Assembly: GCF_020026895.1 (NCBI RefSeq)
Contig: NZ_JAINZW010000007.1
Location: 1 to 64,000 of the forward strand
Source: Novilysobacter selenitireducens
GTDB lineage: Bacteria > Pseudomonadota > Gammaproteobacteria > Xanthomonadales > Xanthomonadaceae
DNA length: 64,000 bases
Reading direction: 5' to 3'
Shown here: one piece after another, positions 8,209 to 15,855 of the stretch
Numbering within the stretch: position 1 is the stretch's first letter
Layout: each line of letters begins with the position of its first letter
Program-made: the position numbers and the translations under genes
The notes under the pieces: model-generated
The model's input: the letters and a program-made list of their open reading frames with translations, nothing else
The model's database searches: none
Told to the model about the DNA's origin: nothing

Positions 8209-9216
8209 ATGAGCGCTGACCTGCTCTCGCAAGACGAAATCGATGCCCTGTTGCATGGCGTCGACAGTGGCGCGGTCGATACCGAGGACGCGCCGGCCGA
8301 ACCGGGCGAGGCCCGCACCTACGACTTCGCCAGTCAGGACCGCATCGTCCGCGGCCGCCTGCCGACGCTGGAGATGATCAACGAGCGCTTCGCCCGCACG
8401 TGGCGCATCGGCCTGTTCAACCTGCTGCGCCGCTCGGCCGACCTGTCGGTGCGCGGCGTCGACCTGATGCGTTTCGGCGAGTACATGCACTCGCTGCAGG
8501 TGCCGACCAACCTCAACCTCGTGAAGATGAAGCCGCTGCGCGGCACCGCGCTGGTGGTGTACGAACCGCGCCTGGTGTTCACCGTGGTCGACAACTTCTT
8601 CGGCGGCAACGGCAAGTACCACACCCGCATCGAGGGCCGCGAGTTCACGCCCACCGAGATGCGCGTCATCCAGCTGCTGCTCAAGCAGACCTTCGCCGAC
8701 CTGGTGGAGGCCTGGGCGCCCGTGATGCCCGTCGAGTTCGAGTACATGAACTCCGAGGTCAACCCGCACTTCGCCAACATCATCAGCCCGCGCGAGTACA
8801 TCGTCGTCAGCCGGTTCCATGTCGAACTGGAAGGCGGCGGCGGCGAGTTCCACGTGTCGTTCCCCTACTCGATGCTCGAGCCGATCCGCGAGCAGCTCGA
8901 TGCCGGCGTGCAATCCGACCGCATCGAGAAGGACGAGGGCTGGACCAACGCCATGCGCCGCCAGCTGCAGGACGCGCCGGTGGAGCTGAGCAGCGCCATC
9001 GCCCAGCGCACCATCAGCCTGCGCGAACTGAGCCGGCTGAAGGTCGGCGACGTGATCCCGATCGAACTGCCCGACACCGTCGTGCTCAACGTCGAACAGG
9101 TGCCGTTGTTCTCCGGCGAGTTCGGCACCCACAACGGCAAGAACGCCATCAAGGTCACGAAGGTGCATGCCGCGCGGCCGACTCCCTCTCTCGCCACCCT
9201 CGTGCCCACGCCATGA
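8209..9216 (+). CDS. fliM: Flagellar motor switch protein FliM
   Basis: FliM (335 residues) builds the C ring and receives phosphorylated CheY to reverse rotation. The N-terminal LLSQDEIDALLHG (residues 4-16) is the conserved CheY-binding peptide. The middle domain includes the GGNG motif region (FFGGNGKYHTRIEGREFT), and the C-terminal SpoA domain contacts FliN. It lies 37 bases after fliL and overlaps fliN by 4 bases (ATGA). CheY at 19,635 is the likely partner. Confidence 0.97.
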   Translation: MSADLLSQDEIDALLHGVDSGAVDTEDAPAEPGEARTYDFASQDRIVRGRLPTLEMINERFARTWRIGLFNLLRRSADLSVRGVDLMRFGEYMHSLQVPTNLNLVKMKPLRGTALVVYEPRLVFTVVDNFFGGNGKYHTRIEGREFTPTEMRVIQLLLKQTFADLVEAWAPVMPVEFEYMNSEVNPHFANIISPREYIVVSRFHVELEGGGGEFHVSFPYSMLEPIREQLDAGVQSDRIEKDEGWTNAMRRQLQDAPVELSSAIAQRTISLRELSRLKVGDVIPIELPDTVVLNVEQVPLFSGEFGTHNGKNAIKVTKVHAARPTPSLATLVPTP

Positions 9217-9545
9217 ACACTGCCGTTTCCGCCGACGACCGCGCCGCTTTCGACGCGCTGACCCCCGACGCCGCCGCCGGCGCCGACATGAACCTGGACG
9301 TGATCCTGGACGTGTCGGTGTCGCTGTCGCTGGAGGTCGGGCGCACCCGCATCCCGATCCGCAACCTGCTGCAGCTCAACCAGGGCTCGGTGGTCGAGCT
9401 CGAACGCGCCGCGGGCGAACCGCTGGACGTGTTCGTGAACGGCACGCTGATCGCCCAGGGCGAGGTGGTGGTGGTGAACGACCGCTTTGGCGTGCGCCTG
9501 ACCGACGTGGTCAGCCCGTCCGAACGCATCAAGCGCCTGCGCTGA
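9213..9545 (+). CDS. fliN: Flagellar motor switch protein FliN
   Basis: FliN (110 residues) forms the lower C ring with FliM and docks FliH. After a short variable N-terminus, the SpoA domain is clear: MNLDVILDVSVSLSLEVGRT, IPIRNLLQLNQGSVVEL, then GEPLDVFVNGTLIAQGEVVV and NDRFGVRLTDVVSP. The start overlaps the fliM stop (ATGA) and the stop overlaps the fliO start (TGATG), so the set is translated in coupled fashion. Confidence 0.96.
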   Translation: MNTAVSADDRAAFDALTPDAAAGADMNLDVILDVSVSLSLEVGRTRIPIRNLLQLNQGSVVELERAAGEPLDVFVNGTLIAQGEVVVVNDRFGVRLTDVVSPSERIKRLR

Positions 9546-10345
9546 TGCAGCGCGCGCACGCCCGCGCCGTGGTGCGTTGCCTGCTGGTGGCCGCGATGGC
9601 TGCCGCCGGCAGCGCGTGCGCGAGCGTGCCGGATGCATCGGCCGCCTCGGCCGCCTCGGCCGCGCCGGCGCCGGTCGCGCCGTCGTTGCCGGTCGAGACA
9701 TCGACGACCACGTCGACGGCCGTGGCCACGCCTTCGATCGCCGCGGCCAGTGTTGCGACGATTGCACTGCCGGACGCTCCGGTCTCGACCGGGGCACCGC
9801 AGCCGACCGTCGACCGCGCAGCGGCAGACGGAATCGACGACAACGCGACCGTGCCGGCTGACGCGTCCGCACAGGTCGAACCCGCGGCCGGCGATGTCGT
9901 CGCCGACCCTGCGACGGTCGAGGCAACCCCGGCTACTGGCACGCCGGAAGCCGCACCGCGCACCGCCACCCAGACACCTGCAACGCCGCGCACCGTCGCC
10001 GCGCCGATCCCCGCGCCGCCCTCCACCGCCGGCAGCGTCGCCGGCAGCCTGTTCGCACTGCTGCTGGTGCTCGGCCTGATCCTCGGACTGGCATGGCTGG
10101 CCAAGCGCCTGCCCGGCGCGGCCCGCGGCGGCGCGGCCAACGGCGCGCTGCGCGTGGTCGCCTCCGTCCCGCTGGGGCAGCGCGAGCGCGCGGTGGTGGT
10201 CGATGTCGGCGGCACGCAACTGCTGCTGGGCGTCGGCCCCGGCGGCACCCGCACCCTGCACACGCTGGCCCAGCCGTTGCCGCAGGCGGACGCCCCGCCG
10301 GCGTTCGCGCAGCTGCTGTCCCAGCATTTCGGCAAGAAGCCATGA
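9545..10345 (+). CDS. fliO: Flagellar biosynthetic protein FliO with long Ala/Thr/Pro-rich N-terminal region
   Basis: This 266-residue protein fits FliO, which helps assemble the FliP ring of the export gate. One membrane helix near residues 160-185 (GSVAGSLFALLLVLGLILGLAWLAKRLPG) is followed by the FliO domain (LRVVASVPLGQRERAVVVDV, then LLLGVGPGGTRTLHTL). The roughly 155 residues before the helix start with a possible signal or lipoprotein-like segment (VVRCLLVAAMAAAGSACAS) and continue as Ala/Thr/Pro-rich sequence. Short FliO proteins lack most of this. It overlaps fliN by one base and fliP by four. Confidence 0.85.
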   Translation: MQRAHARAVVRCLLVAAMAAAGSACASVPDASAASAASAAPAPVAPSLPVETSTTTSTAVATPSIAAASVATIALPDAPVSTGAPQPTVDRAAADGIDDNATVPADASAQVEPAAGDVVADPATVEATPATGTPEAAPRTATQTPATPRTVAAPIPAPPSTAGSVAGSLFALLLVLGLILGLAWLAKRLPGAARGGAANGALRVVASVPLGQRERAVVVDVGGTQLLLGVGPGGTRTLHTLAQPLPQADAPPAFAQLLSQHFGKKP

Positions 10346-11148
10346 GCCGTCTCCTCGTTTCGATCCGCGGCCTGCTGGCCGGCCTGCTGCTCGCCTTCAC
10401 CCTGCTGGCCGCTGCACCCGTACTGGCGCAGACCGCGCCGGCTCCGGCCGACCCGGCCGCCGCGCAGTCCTCGCCCTCGTTGCCGGCGGTGACCGTCGGC
10501 GAGATCGGCGGCGAACCGGTCAGCCTGCAGTTGCAGGTGCTGTTGCTGATGACCGGCATCACGCTGCTGCCGGCCGCGCTGCTGGGCCTGACCGCGTTCA
10601 CCCGCATCATCATCGTGCTGGCGCTGCTGCGGCAGGCGCTGGGCACCGGGCAGACGCCGAGCAACCAGATCCTGCTGGCGCTGGCGCTGTTCCTCACCGC
10701 GATGGTGATGATGCCGGTGTTCGACCAGGCCTGGGTCGCGGGCATCTCGCCGTACCTCAACGACCAGATGGACTTCAAGGCGGCATGGGACGCCGCATCG
10801 GCGCCGTTCCGCGGCTTCATGCTGGCGCAGGTGCGCGAGACCGACCTGATGACCTTCGCCGGCCTGTCCAATTCGGGCCCGTACGCGACACCGCAGGACG
10901 TGCCGTTCGGCGTGCTGGCCGCGTCGTTCCTGACCAGCGAGCTGAAGACCGCGTTCGAGATCGCGTTCCTGATCTACATCCCGTTCGTGATCATCGACCT
11001 GGTGGTCGCCAGCGTGCTGATGTCGATGGGCATGATGATGCTCTCGCCGATGCTGGTGTCGGCGCCGTTCAAGATCCTGCTGTTCGTGCTGGTGGACGGC
11101 TGGGTGCTGGTCGTCGGTTCGCTCGCCGCCAGCTTCAACCCGGTCTGA
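10342..11148 (+). CDS. fliP: Flagellar export gate protein FliP
   Basis: FliP (268 residues) forms the core of the FliPQR export gate in the inner membrane. A cleavable signal peptide (GLLAGLLLAFTLLAAAPVLAQ) precedes four membrane helices. Conserved signatures are LLLMTGITLLPAALLGLTAF, TRIIIVLALLRQALGTGQTP and VLMSMGMMMLSPMLVSAPFK. The start overlaps fliO as ATGA; upstream in-frame sequence belongs to another frame of fliO. FliQ follows after 11 bases. Confidence 0.96.
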   Translation: MSRLLVSIRGLLAGLLLAFTLLAAAPVLAQTAPAPADPAAAQSSPSLPAVTVGEIGGEPVSLQLQVLLLMTGITLLPAALLGLTAFTRIIIVLALLRQALGTGQTPSNQILLALALFLTAMVMMPVFDQAWVAGISPYLNDQMDFKAAWDAASAPFRGFMLAQVRETDLMTFAGLSNSGPYATPQDVPFGVLAASFLTSELKTAFEIAFLIYIPFVIIDLVVASVLMSMGMMMLSPMLVSAPFKILLFVLVDGWVLVVGSLAASFNPV

Positions 11149-11159
11149 GGACGGCGACC

Positions 11160-11429
11160 ATGACCCCCGAAACCGCCCTCACCGAGATCGGCCGCGGCCT
11201 GCAGATGGCCCTGCTGCTGGGCGCCCCGCCACTGCTGGCCGTGCTGGTGGTCGGCGTGGTCGTCGGCATCGTGCAGGCCGCCACCCAGATCAACGAACAG
11301 ACCATCGCCTTCGTGGTGAAAGGCATCGCGCTGGCCGCGACGCTGGCCATCACCGGCCACTTCCTGCTGGGCAAGCTGGTGAGTTTCACCATCGACCTGT
11401 TCCAGCGGATTCCGCATCTGATCGGGTAG
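11160..11429 (+). CDS. fliQ: Flagellar export gate protein FliQ
   Basis: FliQ (89 residues) is the small two-helix subunit that packs around FliP in the export gate. The helices are LLLGAPPLLAVLVVGVVVGI and AFVVKGIALAATLAITGHFL, joined by the conserved VQAATQINEQT loop. Size and position between fliP and fliR are normal. Confidence 0.95.
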   Translation: MTPETALTEIGRGLQMALLLGAPPLLAVLVVGVVVGIVQAATQINEQTIAFVVKGIALAATLAITGHFLLGKLVSFTIDLFQRIPHLIG

Positions 11430-11447
11430 CGGCGCCGCATCGCGTCC

Positions 11448-12236
11448 ATGGACCCCGTCACCCTCACCACCGCGACCGGCGTCAACCTGTTCGCCCTGCT
11501 CGGCACCGTGCTGTGGACGGCGTTGCGCATCGGCGCGACGGTGATGGTGCTGCCGATGCTGAGCGGGCGCGGCATGCCGGTGCGGGCGCGGATGATGATC
11601 ACGCTGGCGCTGGCCGGCGCGCTGTCGACGCTGCTGCCGACGCCGCCGGCCGCGGCGGTGGACGCGACCACCTTCATCACCGTGCTGCGCGAGATCACCG
11701 TCGGTGTCGCCATCGGCATGATGCTGCGGCTGGCGTTCGAGGCCGGGCGCTTCGCCGGCGAGCTGGTCAGCCAGGGCATGGGCCTGTCGTTCGCGACCAT
11801 GGCCGACCCGCTGAGTGGTGCGTCATCGCCGGTGCTGGCGCAGTGGTTCTACCTAGCCTTCGGCCTGCTGTTCTTCGCGCTGGATGCGCACCTGGCGTTG
11901 GTGGAACTGCTGATGGGCAGCTACCAGACGCTGCCGATCGGCCAGCCGCTGGTGGACCGGCACGACCTGCTCGCCGCCGTGCCCGGGTTTTTCGGCACGT
12001 GCCTGCAGGCCGGGCTGCTGCTGGCGCTGCCGGTGATGATGGCGCTGCTGGCGGTCAACCTCGCCTTCGGCGTGCTGTCGCGCGCGGCCTCGGCGCTCAA
12101 CCCCATCGCCATCGGCTTGCCGGTGGCCCTGGTGGTCGGCCTGCTGCTGATCGGCCTGCTGATGCGGCACCTGCAGGCGCCGGTGGAGCAACTGTTCGGC
12201 GATGCGTTCATGGCGGCCAGGGGCCTCACGCCGTAA
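11448..12236 (+). CDS. fliR: Flagellar export gate protein FliR
   Basis: FliR (262 residues) completes the FliPQR gate. Several long hydrophobic helices run through the protein, with conserved segments such as RIGATVMVLPMLSGRGMPVR, the charged EAGRFAGELVSQGMGLSFA and FGVLSRAASALNPIAIGLPV. It ends the fliLMNOPQR block. The following 228 bases hold two repeats and the flhB promoter. Confidence 0.95.
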   Translation: MDPVTLTTATGVNLFALLGTVLWTALRIGATVMVLPMLSGRGMPVRARMMITLALAGALSTLLPTPPAAAVDATTFITVLREITVGVAIGMMLRLAFEAGRFAGELVSQGMGLSFATMADPLSGASSPVLAQWFYLAFGLLFFALDAHLALVELLMGSYQTLPIGQPLVDRHDLLAAVPGFFGTCLQAGLLLALPVMMALLAVNLAFGVLSRAASALNPIAIGLPVALVVGLLLIGLLMRHLQAPVEQLFGDAFMAARGLTP

Positions 12237-12254
12237 CCGTGTCTGTGTATCGGC

Positions 12255-12341
12255 GTAGCCCGGGTAAGCGCAGCGCACCCGGGTGCGTACATGCATCGGC
12301 GCGGTGTCGCGTCCCGGGTGCGCTGCGCTTACCCGGGCTAC
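12255..12341. repeat. CCCGGGTAAGC-type palindrome after fliR
   Basis: This copy is bounded by GTAGCCCGGGTAAGC and GCTTACCCGGGCTAC, with CGCACCCGGG/CCCGGGTGCG inner arms. It lies between two co-directional genes, like the other copies of this family in the window. Confidence 0.85.
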
Positions 12342-12352
12342 GGCGGCTACAA

Positions 12353-12392
12353 GGAAACCGATTCGTTGTTCGCGGCTGAAGCCGCTCCTACA
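12353..12392. repeat. GTAG palindrome with flank shared with the left window edge
   Basis: A type A reversed unit occupies 12370-12391. The 17 bases before it (GGAAACCGATTCGTTGT) are identical to those before the unit at 139-160, so the two copies share flank as well as core. It ends only 11 bases upstream of the flhB sigma-54 promoter. Confidence 0.75.
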
Positions 12393-12402
12393 AGGGCGGC
12401 CG

Positions 12403-12418
12403 TGGAACAGCCCTTGCA
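12403..12418 (+). promoter_or_regulatory. Sigma-54 promoter of flhB
   Basis: TGGAACAGCCCTTGCA has GG at 12404-12405 and GC at 12416-12417, spaced by 10 bases, with TTGC. It lies 47 bases before the flhB start and just after two repeats. Confidence 0.8.
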
Positions 12419-12464
12419 GCGGTAGCGGCATCGCCCGCCCCGGGCCCCGCAGACCCCGCGCGAC

Positions 12465-13625
12465 ATGTCCGAGCAGGACCAGGAAGACCGCACCGAAGAA
12501 CCTACCGAAAAACGCCTTCGCGAAGCGCGCGAAAAGGGCGATGTCCCGCGATCGCGCGAGCTGGGCAACGTCGCCGTGCTGGGCGTCACTGCGCTGGCGT
12601 TGATGGCGCTGGCGTCCGGCCTGGGCGATGCGTCGCAGGGCTGGTTGCGGCAGGCGCTGATCGTCGACCCGGCGGTGCTCGGGCACCCGGACCGGCTGAT
12701 CCCGCACGCCGCCGCGCTGATGGCCGGGCTGATGATGCCGGTACTGCCGGTCATTGCCGCCGCGCTGGCCGCGTGCTTTATCGCGCCTGCGCTGATGGGC
12801 GGGCTGCGCTTCTCCAACAAGGCGCTGCAACCGGACTTCAAGCGGCTCAACCCGATGTCCGGGCTCAAGCGCATATACGGCAAGGAAGGTTTCGCCGAGC
12901 TGCTGCGCTCGCTGCTGCGCGTGGTGCTGATCATCGGCGTGGGCGGCTGGGTGGTGTGGTCGGCGTTCGACGACATGCTGGCGATGCCGCGCATGTCGCT
13001 GCACTCGGCCATCGGCACCGGGCTGGACACCGCGGTCACCGCGCTGCTGGCGATGGCGGGCTCGCTGGCGCTGCTGGCGGCCATCGACGTGCCGTGGCAG
13101 CGCTGGCAGCACCGCAGCAAGCTGAAGATGACCAAGCAGGAAATCCGCGACGAGCTCAAGCAGACCGAGGGCAACCCCGAGATCAAGGCGCGCGTGCGCC
13201 AGGTGGCCCGGCAGATGTCGCAGCGCCGGATGATGGAAGCCGTGCCCACCGCCGACGTGGTGGTGATGAACCCGACCCACTACGCGGTCGCGCTCAAGTA
13301 CGACCCGGCCAACATGCGCGCGCCGAAGGTCGTGGCCAAGGGCGTGGACGAGCTCGCCCTGCTGATCCGCGACGCCGCCCAGCGCCACCGCATCGCCGTG
13401 CTGGAGGCGCCGCCGCTGGCACGCGCCTTGTATCGGACCGCGCAGGTCGACCAGGAAATCCCGGTGAAACTCTACGCCGCTGTTGCACAGGTGCTGTCCT
13501 ACGTGTTCCAGCTGCGCCGCTGGCACCCCGCCCACGGCCCCGCGCCGTCGCTGGCGGACGTCCAGCTGGGCGAGGCCGAAGCCGACGGCCGCCCGGACGA
13601 TGACGCCGGGGTGCCGGCCCGATGA
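12465..13625 (+). CDS. flhB: Flagellar export specificity switch protein FlhB
   Basis: FlhB (386 residues) is the membrane protein of the export gate that changes substrate class when hook length is reached. The N-terminus EEPTEKRLREAREKGDVPRS is typical. Four membrane segments follow, then a cytoplasmic domain with the autocleavage site NPTH (about residues 268-271, VVMNPTHYAVALKYDP). FliK in this locus is the expected partner. The stop overlaps the flhA start by 4 bases. Confidence 0.97.
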   Translation: MSEQDQEDRTEEPTEKRLREAREKGDVPRSRELGNVAVLGVTALALMALASGLGDASQGWLRQALIVDPAVLGHPDRLIPHAAALMAGLMMPVLPVIAAALAACFIAPALMGGLRFSNKALQPDFKRLNPMSGLKRIYGKEGFAELLRSLLRVVLIIGVGGWVVWSAFDDMLAMPRMSLHSAIGTGLDTAVTALLAMAGSLALLAAIDVPWQRWQHRSKLKMTKQEIRDELKQTEGNPEIKARVRQVARQMSQRRMMEAVPTADVVVMNPTHYAVALKYDPANMRAPKVVAKGVDELALLIRDAAQRHRIAVLEAPPLARALYRTAQVDQEIPVKLYAAVAQVLSYVFQLRRWHPAHGPAPSLADVQLGEAEADGRPDDDAGVPAR

Positions 13626-15697
13626 GCGCCATGCAGGGACGGTTCGCCGGCGTCGGCTCGGCGGTGCGCAGTGGCGCGGCCGCGCCGCTGGTGGTGATGG
13701 CGATGCTGGCGATGGTCATCGTGCCGCTGTCGCCGCTGATGCTGGACATGCTGTTCACCATCAACATCGCGCTGTCGCTGGTGGTGATGCTGGCGGTGGT
13801 GTACGTCAAGCGGCCGCTGGAGTTCTCGATCTTCCCCAGCGTGCTGCTGCTGGTCACGCTGCTGCGGCTGGCGCTGAACGTGGCGTCCACCCGCGTGGTG
13901 CTGCTGCACGGCCACCAGGGCGAAGCCGCGGCCGGCCACGTCATCGAATCCTTCGGCCAGTTCGTGATCGGCGGCAGCTACGCCGTCGGCATCGTCGTGT
14001 TCGCGATCCTCACCATCGTCAACTTCGTGGTGGTCACCAAGGGCGCCGGGCGCATCTCGGAGGTGTCGGCGCGCTTCATCCTCGACGCCCTGCCCGGCAA
14101 GCAGATGGCGATCGACGCCGACCTCAACGCCGGCCTGCTCACGCGCGAGGACGCCAAGCTGCGCCGGCAGGAAGTGCGCGAGGAAGCCGACTTCTACGGC
14201 TCGATGGACGGTGCCAGCAAGTTCGTCCGCGGCGACGCCATCGCCGGCATCCTCATCCTGGTCATCAACCTGATCGGTGGCCTGCTGATCGGCATGCTCC
14301 AGCACGACATGGCCTTCGGCGACGCCGCCCGCGTGTACACGCTGCTGGCAATCGGCGATGGCCTGGTGGCGCAGATCCCGGCGCTGCTGGTCGCCACCGC
14401 GGTGGCGATGCTGGTGACGCGCTCGACCTCCGAGCAGGAGATGGGCCAGGCGGTGCAGGGCCAGATGTTCGGCCAGGGCCGCGCGCTGGCCGTGGCCGCG
14501 CTGCTGATGGGCATCATCGGCGTGATCCCGGGCATGCCCAACCTGCCGTTCCTGATCCTGGCGGCGATCCTCGGCTACGCGGCGTGGCGGCTGCACAAGC
14601 GCAACCTGGCCGCCGAAGAGGCGCCCACGCCCGAAGCCACCGCCGCCGCGCAGGCCAACTCGCCGATGGCCGAGCTGAGCTGGGACGAGGTGCGCCCGGT
14701 CGAGCCGCTGGGGCTGGAGGTCGGCTACCGGCTGATCCCCATGGTCGACAAGACCCAGGGCGGCGAACTGCTGGCCCGGCTCAAGGGCGTGCGCCGCAAG
14801 CTCACGCAAGACCTGGGCTTCCTGATCCCGGCCGTGCACGTGCGCGACAACCTGGAGCTGGCCCCGGGCCAGTACCGCGTGCTGGTGCACGGCGTGCCGG
14901 TCGCCACTGGCGAGCTGCACCCGGACCGCGAGCTGGCACTGGACCCGGGCCGGGTGTTCGGGCCGCTGGAAGGCATTCCCGGCAAGGACCCGGCGTTCGG
15001 GCTGGACGCGGTGTGGATCCCCTCGGCCCAGCGCGCGCATGCCGAATCGCTGGGGTACACGGTGGTGGACGCCTCCACCGTCGTCGCCACCCATCTCTCC
15101 CACCTGGTGCGCGAGCGCGCGTCGGAGCTGCTGGGCCACGACGAAGTGCAGCAGTTGCTGTCGAGTGTCGGAAAAGCTACGCCCAAGCTCGTCGAGGATT
15201 TGACACCCAAGCTGCTGCCGCTGTCGGTGGTGGTGCGGGTGCTGCAGTCGCTGCTGGTCGAGCGCGTGCCGCTGCGGCAGATGCGCCAGATCGTCGAGGC
15301 GCTGCTCGAACACGGCGCCCACAGCCAGGACCCGGCCGTGCTGACGGCCGCGGTCCGCACCGCGCTGGGGCGCTTCATCGTCCAGGAAATCAACGGCCTG
15401 GCCCCGGAACTGCCGGTCTACACGCTGGCGCCGGCGCTGGAACGGGTGTTGCAGGACTCGGTCAGCGGGCAAGGCGCCGCGATGGAACCGGGACTGGCCG
15501 AACGTCTGCACCAGAACCTGAGCGATTGCGTCACCCGCCAGGAAGGCCGCGGCGAACCCGCGGTGCTGCTGGTCCCCGGCGGCATCCGCGCCACGATCGC
15601 CCGCCTCGTCCGCCACAGCGTGCCGGCCCTGTCGGTGCTGGCCTACGGCGAAGTGCCGGAGGACAAGAAGCTGCGGCTGGTGGGGAATGTCGGTTGA
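13622..15697 (+). CDS. flhA: Flagellar export gate protein FlhA
   Basis: FlhA (691 residues) forms the nonameric ring of the export gate and is the docking site for substrate-chaperone complexes. The N-terminal half has about eight membrane helices (for example LDMLFTINIALSLVVMLAVV), with the FHIPEP family signature region RLALNVASTRVVLL and the polar loop with KQMAIDADLNAGLLTREDAK. The C-terminal half is the soluble domain. It overlaps flhB by 4 bases. The 158 bases between flhA and flhF show no repeat or promoter I can name. Confidence 0.97.
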   Translation: MSAMQGRFAGVGSAVRSGAAAPLVVMAMLAMVIVPLSPLMLDMLFTINIALSLVVMLAVVYVKRPLEFSIFPSVLLLVTLLRLALNVASTRVVLLHGHQGEAAAGHVIESFGQFVIGGSYAVGIVVFAILTIVNFVVVTKGAGRISEVSARFILDALPGKQMAIDADLNAGLLTREDAKLRRQEVREEADFYGSMDGASKFVRGDAIAGILILVINLIGGLLIGMLQHDMAFGDAARVYTLLAIGDGLVAQIPALLVATAVAMLVTRSTSEQEMGQAVQGQMFGQGRALAVAALLMGIIGVIPGMPNLPFLILAAILGYAAWRLHKRNLAAEEAPTPEATAAAQANSPMAELSWDEVRPVEPLGLEVGYRLIPMVDKTQGGELLARLKGVRRKLTQDLGFLIPAVHVRDNLELAPGQYRVLVHGVPVATGELHPDRELALDPGRVFGPLEGIPGKDPAFGLDAVWIPSAQRAHAESLGYTVVDASTVVATHLSHLVRERASELLGHDEVQQLLSSVGKATPKLVEDLTPKLLPLSVVVRVLQSLLVERVPLRQMRQIVEALLEHGAHSQDPAVLTAAVRTALGRFIVQEINGLAPELPVYTLAPALERVLQDSVSGQGAAMEPGLAERLHQNLSDCVTRQEGRGEPAVLLVPGGIRATIARLVRHSVPALSVLAYGEVPEDKKLRLVGNVG

Positions 15698-15855
15698 CGG
15701 CAGGCAATGGGGAACAGGGCATGACCGGGAGCGCAGGCACATGAGTTGCAGGGAACCCATCGAAGCGCTTCCGGGCCACGCGCCACCCACCCGGCCGCGC
15801 ACTGAACTCACCCACGCCACGTCCCACACCTCCAATTTCCAGCCCGGTCACTGAC